Positions 27,625-36,291 of a stretch of 64,000 nt of DNA are shown here, piece by piece. Origin of the DNA: Caulobacterales bacterium (GTDB taxonomy: Bacteria; Pseudomonadota; Alphaproteobacteria; Caulobacterales; Aquidulcibacteraceae). The position numbers and the translations under genes are program-made. The stretch is taken from NCBI GenBank assembly GCA_017303355.1, contig JAFLCU010000007.1, positions 62,001 to 126,000 on the forward strand, read 5' to 3'. Position 1 is the stretch's first letter; each line of letters opens with the position of its first letter. Below the pieces are notes generated by a model. It worked only from the letters and a program-made list of their open reading frames with translations, did no database searches and was not told the DNA's origin.

Positions 27625-28268
27625 GCTACGGCTTGGTGGAATTCACGCGGGACTTAGGCCCGCCTGTTTCACAAGAAACAGCCGAACGATTGGAAACCTT
27701 TCGTCGGCTGTTGGCCGAGTGGAATGAGCACACGAATCTGGTCGGGCCGAAAGAACTCGATCTTTTCTGGTCGCGCCACGCGCTGGATAGCGCCCAGCTG
27801 CTCCGTATCGCCCCGCCCGGGGCCAAACGTTGGGTGGACCTTGGCTCAGGCGCTGGCTTCCCGGCGCTGGTGCTGGCCTGCTTCCTGGCCGAGCGGGGGG
27901 GCTCCAGCGTTCATATGGTGGAGTCCGTCGGCAAGAAGGCCCGGTTTCTGAATGAGGTAATCCAGGCTGCGGGTTTGTCGGCGCAGGTGTTCAACGTGCG
28001 GATTGAGGATTTTGGCGCTGGGCCGGAGCGGTATGATGTGGTGACCGCCCGCGCCCTCGCGCCCTTGAACCGACTCATCCCCTATGCGAAGCCGATTCTC
28101 GATCGCGGCGCGCAAGGTCTCTTCCATAAAGGCGCTGACCTAGACGCCGAGATGGCCGCCGCGAACGACGCTCTAAGTGGTGGGGCGTACCAGGCAGATG
28201 TGCTGGAAAGCCTTAGCGATCCGCGCGGCCGCATTGTTCGTGTCACGAAGGCCGCCGCGCGTTCCTAG
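27621..28268 (+). CDS. rsmG: 16S rRNA (guanine-527-N7)-methyltransferase RsmG (GidB)
   Basis: SAM-dependent methylation of G527 in 16S rRNA. It starts with GTG within the 4-bp overlap with the DUF3088 stop and encodes 215 residues. ERLETFRRLLAEWNEHTNLVG gives the N-terminal helices (split: LLAEWNEHTNLVG), the SAM site is WVDLGSGAGFPALVLA, and VVTARALAPLNRLIPYA is the family's catalytic region. A parS-like palindrome lies within its first 20 codons. Confidence 0.96.
   Translation: MSYGLVEFTRDLGPPVSQETAERLETFRRLLAEWNEHTNLVGPKELDLFWSRHALDSAQLLRIAPPGAKRWVDLGSGAGFPALVLACFLAERGGSSVHMVESVGKKARFLNEVIQAAGLSAQVFNVRIEDFGAGPERYDVVTARALAPLNRLIPYAKPILDRGAQGLFHKGADLDAEMAAANDALSGGAYQADVLESLSDPRGRIVRVTKAAARS
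27665..27680. promoter_or_regulatory. parS-like palindrome inside rsmG
   Basis: TGTTTCACAAGAAACA matches 14 of 16 bases of TGTTTCACGTGAAACA; only the two central bases differ, and the outer arms TGTTTC/GAAACA are perfect. It lies 0.6 kb from parA. The altered centre could weaken ParB binding. Confidence 0.45.
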
Positions 28269-28292
28269 GGCTCCGAGAAGGAGTGGTGGGAC

Positions 28293-29081
28293 ATGCGCGC
28301 TTTGGCGATCGCCAACCAGAAGGGCGGGGTGGGCAAGACGACCACCGCCATCAATCTCGGCACCGCCTTGGCGGCCGCGGGCAAGAGCGTGTTGATCTTC
28401 GACACCGACCCGCAGGGCAACGCCTCGACCGGCATCGATATCCATCCGCAAGACCGCAAGATCACGAGCTACGACGTGCTCGTCGGCAATCACACTTTGT
28501 CGAAGGCGATCATGCCGACGAAGGTGCCGAACCTCTACATCGCGCCAGGCGATGCGAACCTCTCGGGTGTCGAAACCGAATTGATGGCGGGCGGCCGCGC
28601 GCAATTTCGTTTGCGCGATGCGGTCGCGCAATTCCGCGCGGAATCGCAGCTCAACATCGATTACATGCTGATCGATTGCCCGCCGTCGCTGAACGTGCTG
28701 ACGGTGAACGCGCTTACGGCGGCTGATGCCGTGCTGGTGCCGTTGCAAGCCGAATACTTCGCGCTTGAAGGGCTCGCGCAATTGGTGGCGACCATCAATG
28801 CGGTGAAGGCCAATCTCAACACCACGCTCGAAATCCAAGGCGTGGTGCTGACGATGTACGACAAGCGCACCACGCTGAGCGAGCAGGTGGCCAACGAAGT
28901 GCGCACGCACTTCCCGGACAAAGTCTATGAAACCGTGATCCCACGGAACGTGCGGATCAGCGAGGCGCCGAGCCACGGGCTGCCGGCGATCATCTACGAT
29001 CAGAACGCTTCGGGTAGCAAAGCGTACATCCAGCTTGCCAAAGAACTGATTGAACGGGAGCGCGGAAGGGAAGCCGCGTAG
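28293..29081 (+). CDS. parA: Chromosome partitioning ATPase ParA
   Basis: Deviant Walker A ATPase that moves ParB-parS complexes to segregate the origin. The 262 residues begin MRALAIANQKGGVGKTTTAINL, with the KGGVGKTT loop at residues 10-17; IFDTDPQGNAST (Walker A'), MLIDCPPSLNVLTVNAL (Walker B) and the C-terminal helix are in place. A GGAG ribosome site precedes it. It lies 24 bp after rsmG and 85 bp before parB. Confidence 0.97.
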   Translation: MRALAIANQKGGVGKTTTAINLGTALAAAGKSVLIFDTDPQGNASTGIDIHPQDRKITSYDVLVGNHTLSKAIMPTKVPNLYIAPGDANLSGVETELMAGGRAQFRLRDAVAQFRAESQLNIDYMLIDCPPSLNVLTVNALTAADAVLVPLQAEYFALEGLAQLVATINAVKANLNTTLEIQGVVLTMYDKRTTLSEQVANEVRTHFPDKVYETVIPRNVRISEAPSHGLPAIIYDQNASGSKAYIQLAKELIERERGREAA

Positions 29082-29166
29082 GTTTCGGTGGGAAATTTTT
29101 ACCCGTAGGTAAGACCTGCCTAGCGAAACTTTAAGCATACCGATTCGGGTCGGGTAGGAGCAGGGC

Positions 29167-30264
29167 ATGAGCGATTTAAGACCACGGGGGCTGGGGCGCG
29201 GGCTTTCAGCATTGCTGGGCGAGCCTGTCCGCACCGAGCCGCCGGCCGCTCAACCGACGCCAGCGAATGCCTGGGCGCAGCCGCAAGCCGAGCCGCCGCG
29301 TGCGCCTGTCGAACCGCCGCGCAACGTGTTTGAACTGCCGATCGCCAACTCCAATCCGGCGCCGCAGCCTGCGCCGGCTCCGTCGATCTTCGCCGCGCCC
29401 GAACCGCCGACCCCGACGCCAGCCGCACCCGTCGTCACGCAAGCCGCCCCGACCCAAGCAGCGGCAGGCGAGGGCGGCCCGCGCTCGATCTCGATCGATC
29501 TGGTTCAACGCAATCCGCAACAGCCGCGTAAGCATTTCGACGAGGCTGATCTGAGCGAACTGTCGAACTCGATCAAAACGCACGGCGTGCTGCAGCCGAT
29601 CCTGGTGCGCCCGATCGCCGATGGCCGGTATGAGATCGTCGCCGGCGAGCGCCGCTGGCGCGCGGCGCAGCGTGCAGGCCTGCACACGATCCCAGCGGTG
29701 GTGCGCGAGCTCAACGAAGTTGAAGTCGTCGAGATCGCGATCGTTGAGAACGTCCAGCGGACGGATCTTAACCCGATCGAAGAAGCGCAGGGCTTCCAGG
29801 CGTTGATCGATCGCTTTGGCCGCACGCAGCAAGAGATCGCTGACGCTGTCGGCAAGTCGCGCCCGCACATCGCCAACATGCTGCGCCTGTTGGCGCTGCC
29901 GGACGATCTGCAAGAGATGGTGCGCGACGGCCGCCTGAGTTCGGGCCACGCGCGCGCCATCCTCACCGCGCCCGACCCGCGCGGCTTGGCGCAGCGCGCG
30001 ATCAGCGAAGGGCTGAACGTGCGCGAGATCGAGCGCCTGGCGCAGCAGGCCAAGGACGAAAAGCACGGCCCGCGCGCTTCAGCGGCGTCGCCCGCGATCG
30101 CTGAAAAGAGCGCTGATACGCGCGCGCTTGAGCAAAGCTTGTCGAACGCGCTTGGCCTTGAGGTGACGATCACCGACAAGAACGGCGCTGGAGAGCTGAA
30201 GATTAGCTACAAGACGCTCGAACAGCTCGACGACGTGATGCGTCGTCTGCGCGGCGGCTTCTAA
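29167..30264 (+). CDS. parB: Chromosome partitioning protein ParB
   Basis: CTP-dependent clamp that loads at parS and spreads. The 365 residues begin with the RGLGRGLSALLG motif, which stimulates ParA, followed by a ~80-residue Pro/Ala-rich linker. The N-terminal core has RKHFDEADLSELSNSI and the CTP-binding box IVAGERRWRAAQRAGL; the helix-turn-helix DNA-binding part is GRTQQEIADAVGKSRPHIANMLRLL and the C-terminal dimer domain ends MRRLRGGF (long motifs quoted in parts: EIADAVGKSRPHIANM). A terminator follows. Confidence 0.97.
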   Translation: MSDLRPRGLGRGLSALLGEPVRTEPPAAQPTPANAWAQPQAEPPRAPVEPPRNVFELPIANSNPAPQPAPAPSIFAAPEPPTPTPAAPVVTQAAPTQAAAGEGGPRSISIDLVQRNPQQPRKHFDEADLSELSNSIKTHGVLQPILVRPIADGRYEIVAGERRWRAAQRAGLHTIPAVVRELNEVEVVEIAIVENVQRTDLNPIEEAQGFQALIDRFGRTQQEIADAVGKSRPHIANMLRLLALPDDLQEMVRDGRLSSGHARAILTAPDPRGLAQRAISEGLNVREIERLAQQAKDEKHGPRASAASPAIAEKSADTRALEQSLSNALGLEVTITDKNGAGELKISYKTLEQLDDVMRRLRGGF

Positions 30265-30321
30265 GCTTCGGGAGGAAGCCCGCCCCATGCGAGGCAGGGC
30301 GGATGCAAATCGTGAAACGTT

Positions 30322-30352
30322 GAAGGGCGCGGTGTTGGCCACCGCGCCCTTC
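30322..30352. terminator. Bidirectional terminator after parB
   Basis: GAAGGGCGCGGTG (30322-30334) pairs perfectly with CACCGCGCCCTTC (30340-30352) around a 5-base loop. It serves parB on the plus strand (TTCTT follows) and the small-peptide genes on the minus strand. Confidence 0.85.
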
Positions 30353-30396
30353 TTCTTGGACCTCGCCAAGTTCGTCGCAGGGAGCTTTGCGACGAC

Positions 30397-30537
30397 CTAG
30401 GCGATTTGGCTCAGCGCGCCCATTGCGAGCGGGGCGGCGGCCATGAACGCGAAAACCAGTGCGTAAAACTTGGTGATGGCGGGTTGAGCGATGGTTTGGA
30501 AGCTGGCGCTCACGGCGTGGGCGGCGTGCGGATGCAT
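30397..30537 (-). CDS. Small hydrophobic peptide, TKFY/QIA family, extended member
   Basis: A 46-codon gene. The first 20 residues (MHPHAAHAVSASFQTIAQPA) are unique; the remainder opens ITKFYALVFAFMAAAP and ends LAMGALSQIA, aligning with the four shorter members, with a truncated tail (SQIA instead of QAAQIVA). GGGGA lies 6 bases before the ATG. It begins 22 bp after the stop of the next peptide gene on the same strand, so both are probably on one message, ended by the terminator at 30322-30352. An in-frame start nearer ITKFY is possible, but no ATG precedes it. Confidence 0.6.
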   Translation of the reverse strand: MHPHAAHAVSASFQTIAQPAITKFYALVFAFMAAAPLAMGALSQIA

Positions 30538-30559
30538 GTGTTTCCCCGGTGTTCTGGGC

Positions 30560-30655
30560 TTACGCGACGATCTGGGCGGCTTGGTTCAGCGTCGCGTAGG
30601 CGAACGGCGCGAACGTCAGAGCGGCGATGATCAGGCTGTAGAACTTGGCGGTCAT
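30560..30655 (-). CDS. Small hydrophobic peptide, MTxKFY...QAAQIVA family
   Basis: A 31-codon gene: it opens MTAKFYSLIIAALTFAP, continues with an AYA motif and ends TLNQAAQIVA. The centre is hydrophobic enough for a signal peptide or one short membrane helix. The ribosome site GGGAG lies 8 bases before the ATG. Four homologues lie in this window (30397, 37940, 38064, 63364). It could be a membrane peptide, or a secreted decapeptide if signal peptidase cuts after AYA. Function unknown to me; I recognise no described family. Confidence 0.75.
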   Translation of the reverse strand: MTAKFYSLIIAALTFAPFAYATLNQAAQIVA

Positions 30656-30737
30656 TGGTCTTGCTCCCGGAAGCCCGTCGCTTCCATGAGCAAGACCTTA
30701 CGTGTCGTTTGCCGCCCTTGCCGTGACTCGCGTCACA
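30656..30737 (-). promoter_or_regulatory. Promoter with CRP-like box and 5' hairpin for the small-peptide pair
   Basis: A palindrome TGTGA-CGCGAG-TCACG occupies 30722-30737. A -10-like hexamer TAAGGT lies at 30700-30695; its first base is 29.5 bp from the box centre. A predicted start near 30688 would place the box at -41.5, as in class II CRP activation. The predicted leader begins with the hairpin GGAAGC/GCTTCC (30685-30669), directly followed by GGGAGCAA. The same layout is upstream of the other two peptide loci. Confidence 0.6.
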
Positions 30738-30753
30738 GCAAACCACCTTCGGC

Positions 30754-32049
30754 CTAGGCCGTCGGTTCGGGGTCCTTCTCGCCGCGTGAAACAACGGTGG
30801 CGACCACGAGATCGCCAGTCACGTTGAGCGTGGTGCGGCACATGTCAAGGAAGCGGTCGACGCCGAGGATGAGGCCGATGCCTTCGGGCGGAATGCCGAC
30901 CATCACCAAGATCATCGCGATCACAGGCAGCGATCCTGCCGGCACGCCCGCCGTGCCGATGCCGCCGAGGATGCAAACCAGCATCACGATGACTTGCTGG
31001 CTGAGATTCAGCTCAATACCGAAAAATTGCGCGAGGAAGAGAACCGTGACGCCCTCGAAGAGTGCGGTGCCGTTCTGGTTGGCGGTGGCGCCGACGGTGA
31101 GCACGAAGCGGGCGATCTTGCGCGGAAGATTGAGTTCAGTTTCCGCCGCGCGCAATGAGACGGGCAGGGTGGCGTTCGATGAGGCGGTCGAGAACGCCAC
31201 CATGATCGGTTCACGCACCTGGCCGAAGAAGGCGATCGGATTGCGCCCGCCCAGCAGCCAAACGCAAATCGGATAGACGATGAACATATGGATCGCCATG
31301 GCGCCCACGGCGACGCCGACGAACGCCGCCAATCGCACCAGCAAATCCCATCCAAACAACGCCGCCAGATTGAACATCAGGCAAGCGATGGCGATCGGCG
31401 CGAGCTGGATGACGATGCTGATCAGCTTCATCATCACTTCGAAAAGGCCTGCGATCGTGAGCTGAAGCTGATCGGTCGCCGGCGTGCGCACCAGCACGAG
31501 GCCGATGCCGAAGAGCATGGCGAACACCATCACCGGCAGAACGAGGTTCGCGCTCGCGGCGGCGAAAACGTTCTGAGGGATGAGGTCAAGGAAGAATTGG
31601 CCGAGGTTCACGCTTTCCGGCGCGTTCTCCACGATGCCGGCGGCGTTCTCCGCGCCTTGCGCCAGCAGCTGCTGCGCGAGCGCGGGGTCAACGCCATCTC
31701 CGGGGCGCAGCGCATTGACCATGCCGAGGCCGATCAGCACTGCGATGGCGGAGATCACGACCGTCATCGCCAGCGTCTTCCAGCCGACGCGGCCCAGCGC
31801 GTTCAGATCCCCCATCTCGGCGACGCCGACCACCAGCGCGCTGAAGAGCAGCGGCAGCACCAGCATGAACAGCAGGCGGAGGAAAATCTGGCCAAGTGGG
31901 CCGGTGATGTTGGAGGTGATCCACTGAACCCATTCAGCGTCCCCGCCGATATTCAGGTTCACCCATAGACCGCCGCCGAGCCCCAAAACGAAACCAAGCA
32001 GCAGCAGCACGTGGAGCGGCAGGCCGCCCTTCTTCGTCGTCGCGTTCAT
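30754..32049 (-). CDS. Dicarboxylate/amino acid:cation symporter (DAACS family)
   Basis: Inner-membrane secondary transporter of the GltP/DctA type, importing glutamate, aspartate or C4-dicarboxylates with Na+ or H+. The 431 residues show about eight hydrophobic segments, beginning LPLHVLLLLGFVLGLGGGLW. Diagnostic motifs are the serine-rich loop AFSTASSNATLPVSL (hairpin HP1), NQNGTALFEGVTVLFLAQ (the NMDGT-like unwound helix) and GTAGVPAGSLPVIAMIL with the PEGIGLILGVDRFLDM segment after it. The substrate cannot be settled by eye. Confidence 0.94.
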   Translation of the reverse strand: MNATTKKGGLPLHVLLLLGFVLGLGGGLWVNLNIGGDAEWVQWITSNITGPLGQIFLRLLFMLVLPLLFSALVVGVAEMGDLNALGRVGWKTLAMTVVISAIAVLIGLGMVNALRPGDGVDPALAQQLLAQGAENAAGIVENAPESVNLGQFFLDLIPQNVFAAASANLVLPVMVFAMLFGIGLVLVRTPATDQLQLTIAGLFEVMMKLISIVIQLAPIAIACLMFNLAALFGWDLLVRLAAFVGVAVGAMAIHMFIVYPICVWLLGGRNPIAFFGQVREPIMVAFSTASSNATLPVSLRAAETELNLPRKIARFVLTVGATANQNGTALFEGVTVLFLAQFFGIELNLSQQVIVMLVCILGGIGTAGVPAGSLPVIAMILVMVGIPPEGIGLILGVDRFLDMCRTTLNVTGDLVVATVVSRGEKDPEPTA

Positions 32050-32198
32050 GGGTTCCCCTTGGGTCCTTCGCCTCCGTGGCTAGCGGCCATGGGGCAGGGG
32101 ATCAAGAAGAAGGATTCTCCCGCCGCGTGAAACCGCGCGGCGTCAGTGGCGCCGCAGCGTAGGTTAATGGCTTCCATCACTTTGTGAGGGGCGTTGCG

Positions 32199-33215
32199 AT
32201 GATCAGGAAGTTCGTGCGGGCCGCGATGATCGCGGCATTGCTCTCGAGTGCGGCGAGCGTTGCCCACGCCGAGGGCTGGTACAGCCGCGCCGATGTCGGC
32301 TATTCGGTTGACGGTGCGCTTGAGGTCGAGGGCGAGGATCTCGACTTCGAGAACAATTGGTCGGGCCACCTTGGCGCGGGCTACGCGTTTGGAAACGGCT
32401 TCCGCCTTGAGGGCGAGCTTGGCTATCGCACCAACGACTTTGAAGACCTGGACGGCGAAGCGACTTCGACGTCGCTGATGGCCAACCTCTTCTATGATTT
32501 CCGCCGTGATCAGCGCGTCCGCCCGTATGTCGGGGTGGGCGTTGGCGCCGCGAAGGTCGAAGCCGAAGGCGGCGTCGGCCCGATCTCGTTCGACGATGAC
32601 GATACGGTCATCGCCTACCAAGGCATCGTCGGCGTCGCGTTCGACGTCACTGACCGCCTCGATATCGATGTCGGTTATCGCTATTTCGTCGCCTCGGATG
32701 TGGGCCTGAGCGGCGTGATCGATCTGGAAGGCGAAGAGCCCTTCAGCTTCGACGGCGACTACGAACATCAGGCGATCACGGTTGGCCTTCGCTACTCGTA
32801 TGCGGCGCCTGCGCCGGTCGTGGTGCAGCCAGATCCGACGCCACAACCTGAGCCGCAACCGCAGCCGGCCATGTGCCCGACCTCTGAGTTTGTCGTGTAT
32901 TTCGAGTGGGATCGCTCGAACCTGAACCAGGCCGCGCTTGAGACGATCGACGCGGCGGTGCAGCGCGCACGCGAGTGCAACATCGCCAGCATCGTACTTG
33001 TCGGCCACACCGATACGTCGGGCTCGACCGCGTACAACCAAGGCCTGTCGGAGCGCCGCGCCGCGGTAGTTCGTGACGCTCTGGTCGCGCGTGGCTTGGG
33101 CGCTGGCGCGATCACCACCCAGGCGCGCGGCGAAACCGATTTGGCGCGCGCCACGCGCGACGGCGTGCGCGAGCCGCTGAACCGCCGTACCGCGGTGACG
33201 ATCACGTTCCGCTAA
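32199..33215 (+). CDS. OmpA-family outer-membrane protein
   Basis: A 338-residue outer-membrane protein. The signal peptide MIRKFVRAAMIAALLSSAAS ends at a VAHA cleavage site; an eight-stranded barrel of about 190 residues follows (GYAFGNGFRLEGELGYR, VGYRYFVAS), then a Pro/Gln linker (PDPTPQPEPQPQP). The C-terminal OmpA domain binds peptidoglycan: VYFEWDRSNLN, LVGHTDTSGSTAYNQGLSERRA and GETD. The ATG at 32199 has GAGGGG upstream; the GTG at 32184 does not fit the signal peptide. A terminator follows. Confidence 0.92.
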   Translation: MIRKFVRAAMIAALLSSAASVAHAEGWYSRADVGYSVDGALEVEGEDLDFENNWSGHLGAGYAFGNGFRLEGELGYRTNDFEDLDGEATSTSLMANLFYDFRRDQRVRPYVGVGVGAAKVEAEGGVGPISFDDDDTVIAYQGIVGVAFDVTDRLDIDVGYRYFVASDVGLSGVIDLEGEEPFSFDGDYEHQAITVGLRYSYAAPAPVVVQPDPTPQPEPQPQPAMCPTSEFVVYFEWDRSNLNQAALETIDAAVQRARECNIASIVLVGHTDTSGSTAYNQGLSERRAAVVRDALVARGLGAGAITTQARGETDLARATRDGVREPLNRRTAVTITFR

Positions 33216-33239
33216 ACGCGAGCGAACGTAGGGGAAGCG

Positions 33240-33267
33240 ACGGGCCTGGCGGAAACGCTAGGCCCGT
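33240..33267 (+). terminator. Terminator after the OmpA-family gene
   Basis: ACGGGCCT (33240-33247) pairs with AGGCCCGT (33260-33267), followed by TTTG. Confidence 0.75.
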
Positions 33268-33341
33268 TTGCTTTGCGGCATGCTGGACAGGCGCGGATCG
33301 GCGGCGCTCTATTGTTCCAACAAGAACGATAGGGGACGGAG

Positions 33342-35459
33342 ATGCGGATAGCGGCGGCCTGGGCCGGCTTGGCTCTTTTGGCGTTGAGCGCGTGCGGACC
33401 GATGGGGCCGGCGGCGGTCACCGAGGCGCGATTGGCGTCAGCCGACAACGAGCCCGGCAATTGGATGAGCCACGGTCGTACCTATTCCGAAGAGCGCTAT
33501 TCGCAGCTGGACGAGATCAACACCGAGAACGTCGGCCAGCTTGGCTTGGCGTGGAGCTATGAGATGCGCGTGCCGCGCGGCGCGGAGGCGACGCCGATTG
33601 TGGTCGATGGCGTCATGTACGTCACCTCCGCCTGGAGCATCGTCTATGCGCTCGACGCGACGACGGGGGAGGAGCTCTGGGTCTTCGATCCGGACGTGCC
33701 GCGTGAGCGGGGCGCGTCGGCCTGCTGCGATGTCGGCAATCGCGGTGTCGCGGTGTGGAATGGCAAAGTCTATGTCGGCACGCTCGATGGTCGCCTGATC
33801 GCGCTGAACGCGCGCGATGGCGCTAAGGTTTGGGAGACGATCACCGTCGATCAGTCGCGCCCCTACACCATCACCGGCGCGCCGCGCGCGGCGCGCGGCC
33901 TCATCTATATCGGCAATGGCGGCGCCGAATTTGGCGTACGCGGCTATGTGAGTGCGTATGACGCCGAAAGCGGCGAATTGCGCTGGCGCTTCTACACCAC
34001 GCCAAATCCGCGCGAACCAGATAACGCGGCTTCGGATTCAGTGCGTGACGCCGCGCTCGCGACCTGGAATCCGACAACCGGAGCCTGGCTTGAAAGCGGC
34101 GGCGGCGGCACGGCGTGGGATGCGATCGTTTACGACAACGAGACGGACACGCTCTGGATCGGCGTCGGCAATGGCTCGCCGTGGAACCGCGACATCCGCT
34201 CGCCGAATGTCGAAGGCCGCAACAACGACAACCTCTATCTCTCCTCCGTCGTCGGCGTTGATCCCGACACGGGCGCGTACAAATGCCATTATCAGGAGAC
34301 GCCAGGGGAGACGTGGGACTACACAGCGACGCAGCCGATCATGCTGAGCACGCTGCAGATCGAAGGGCGCGAGCGACGCGTTCTCATGCATGCGCCGAAG
34401 AACGGCTTCTTCTATGTGATCGACCGCGAGAATTGCGGGCTCATTTCCGCCGGTTCGATCGCGACCCAAACCTGGGCGAGCGGCGTCGACATGGCGACAG
34501 GCCGGCCGATTGAAAACGCCGACGCGCGCTACGCCGCCGGCACCGCGATCGTGCTGCCCTCGCCGTTTGGCGCGCACAATTGGCACCCGATGTCGATGTC
34601 GCGCCGCACTGGGCTGGTTTATATTCCAGTCCAGGAATTGGCGCAGGACTACACGGCCGACCCTGCCTTCGTGTATCGCCCGGGGCGTTGGAACACTGGC
34701 ACGGTGCACGCGCCGCTGCCGAGCGATCGCGCGACCCGCGCGGCCATCCGTAACACGATGCACGGCTATCTGCTTGCCTGGGATCCGGTTGCGCAACGCG
34801 AAGCTTGGCGCGTCGAGCTTGGCGCGCCGTGGAACGGCGGGACGCTGGCCACGGCCGGCGATCTGGTTTTCCAGGGCACGCTCGATGGCCGCTTCCGCGC
34901 TTACAATGCGCGCACGGGCGAGCAGCTTTGGGAATACGACAACCAAGCCGCCACGATGGGCGGGCCGATCACCTATTCCGTGGGTGGCGACCAATATGTG
35001 GCGTCGCTCGCGAGCTACGGCACACTCTGGTTCTTGCCGGCTGGCTTCGGCGTCGCCGATCCGCCGCGTGAGCCAGTGAACGCGCGCGTCAACGTGTTCC
35101 GCATCGGCGGCACGGCGAGCTTGCCGCCGCGCAATCTGGTCCGCCTGCCGATGGAGCGCCCGCCGACGCTGCGCGCTTCGCAGGCGACATTGGCGCAAGG
35201 CGCCGCAGGCTACACGGCGTTCTGCAGCGTATGCCATGGCACGGGCGCTGTCTCCGGCGGCGTGCTGCCGGATTTGCGCCGCGCGCCATCCTTGCAGGAC
35301 GCAAACGTCTGGCGGGACACCGTGCACGGCGCGCGCGCCGCGAACGGCATGCCGGACTTTACGCAATGGGTCACGGCCAGCGACGCCGAGGCGATCCGCG
35401 CCTATGTGGCGAACGAAGCGCAAGCGCTCTACGCTGAAGAGCAGGCGCGGCCGCAATAG
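33342..35459 (+). CDS. PQQ-dependent quinohemoprotein alcohol dehydrogenase, lipoprotein
   Basis: Periplasmic oxidation of alcohols with PQQ, electrons passing through a fused cytochrome c. The signal MRIAAAWAGLALLALSAC has a lipobox, suggesting membrane anchoring. The eight-bladed propeller shows repeated W motifs (NVGQLGLAWSYEM, TTGEELWVFDPD, RDGAKVWETI, EQLWEYDNQA), the vicinal cysteines of ASACCDVGNRG, and the catalytic region MHAPKNGFFYVIDREN. The C-terminal cytochrome domain has CSVCHG (about residue 628) and a distal methionine in ANGMPDF. At 705 residues it is a type II-like enzyme. An SDR and a thioesterase gene follow closely. Confidence 0.94.
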   Translation: MRIAAAWAGLALLALSACGPMGPAAVTEARLASADNEPGNWMSHGRTYSEERYSQLDEINTENVGQLGLAWSYEMRVPRGAEATPIVVDGVMYVTSAWSIVYALDATTGEELWVFDPDVPRERGASACCDVGNRGVAVWNGKVYVGTLDGRLIALNARDGAKVWETITVDQSRPYTITGAPRAARGLIYIGNGGAEFGVRGYVSAYDAESGELRWRFYTTPNPREPDNAASDSVRDAALATWNPTTGAWLESGGGGTAWDAIVYDNETDTLWIGVGNGSPWNRDIRSPNVEGRNNDNLYLSSVVGVDPDTGAYKCHYQETPGETWDYTATQPIMLSTLQIEGRERRVLMHAPKNGFFYVIDRENCGLISAGSIATQTWASGVDMATGRPIENADARYAAGTAIVLPSPFGAHNWHPMSMSRRTGLVYIPVQELAQDYTADPAFVYRPGRWNTGTVHAPLPSDRATRAAIRNTMHGYLLAWDPVAQREAWRVELGAPWNGGTLATAGDLVFQGTLDGRFRAYNARTGEQLWEYDNQAATMGGPITYSVGGDQYVASLASYGTLWFLPAGFGVADPPREPVNARVNVFRIGGTASLPPRNLVRLPMERPPTLRASQATLAQGAAGYTAFCSVCHGTGAVSGGVLPDLRRAPSLQDANVWRDTVHGARAANGMPDFTQWVTASDAEAIRAYVANEAQALYAEEQARPQ

Positions 35460-35469
35460 GCGAGGGATC

Positions 35470-36285
35470 ATGTTCGAAGCGAAGACTTGGTGGATCACAG
35501 GCGCGTCCTCGGGCATTGGCGCGGCGTTGGCCGCGGCGCTTTCCGCCAAGGGTGCGCGGCTCATTCTCTCCGGCCGTAACGAGGCGGCGCTACGTGAGGT
35601 GGCGGCGGCCTTGCCGACGGAGAGTTTGGTCCTGCCGTTCGAGGCGACGGATTTCGCGCGCGTGCCAAGCATCGTCGAGCAGGCGTGGGCCTGGCGCGGT
35701 CGTGTCGATGGCTTGGCCAACAATGCCGGCATCTCGCAGCGCTCGCTCGCGGTCGATACCGCGTTCGAGGTCTATGAGCGCATCATTGGCGTTGATCTGA
35801 TGGCCCCGATCCGGCTGGCGCAGGAAGTGCTGCCGCGCATGGTCGGCGCTGGCGGCGGTCACCTCGTGGCGATCTCGAGCGTGGCCGGCATCGTCGGCGC
35901 GCCGCTGCGTGCGGCCTACAGTGCGGCCAAAGCCGGCGTCATCGGTTATCACGACAGCATACGCGCCGAGACCACGCACCAAGGCATGAAGGTGCTGGTG
36001 GTGGCGCCGGGCTCGGTGCAAACGAACGTGTCGAAAAATGCGCTCGACGGCAAAGCCCAGACGCGCGGTTTCAGCGACACGGCGATCGACAATGGCATGC
36101 CCGCCGATGTCGCCGCCGCGAGAATTGTGGCATCGCTCGAAGCGGGCGAACGCGAACTGATCCTGGCCGAAGGCATGGAAGCGGCAGGTGCGGCGTTGCG
36201 CCGAAGCAATCCGGACCAGCTCTTCGACTTGATGGCCAATCTCATCGCCAACGGCTACGCCAAGCAGCTCGGCGCGGAGAGCTAG
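35470..36285 (+). CDS. SDR-family oxidoreductase
   Basis: Rossmann-fold short-chain dehydrogenase, 271 residues. The cofactor loop TGASSGIGAALA is at about residues 10-21, NNAG at about 81-84, the catalytic serine in VAISSVAGIVGAP, and YSAAKAG holds the catalytic Tyr and Lys. APGSVQTNVS is the usual substrate-loop segment. GAGGGATC directly before the ATG at 35470 supports this start. It begins 10 bp after the PQQ dehydrogenase gene, so the two may act on related alcohols or aldehydes; the actual substrate is unknown. Confidence 0.93.
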   Translation: MFEAKTWWITGASSGIGAALAAALSAKGARLILSGRNEAALREVAAALPTESLVLPFEATDFARVPSIVEQAWAWRGRVDGLANNAGISQRSLAVDTAFEVYERIIGVDLMAPIRLAQEVLPRMVGAGGGHLVAISSVAGIVGAPLRAAYSAAKAGVIGYHDSIRAETTHQGMKVLVVAPGSVQTNVSKNALDGKAQTRGFSDTAIDNGMPADVAAARIVASLEAGERELILAEGMEAAGAALRRSNPDQLFDLMANLIANGYAKQLGAES

Positions 36286-36291
36286 AAAGCC

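Noticed and set aside
34038..35732. Open frame of 564 codons on the minus strand opposite the PQQ dehydrogenase
   Set aside because: Arg-rich antisense translation; the plus-strand gene has signal peptide, propeller motifs and a heme site.
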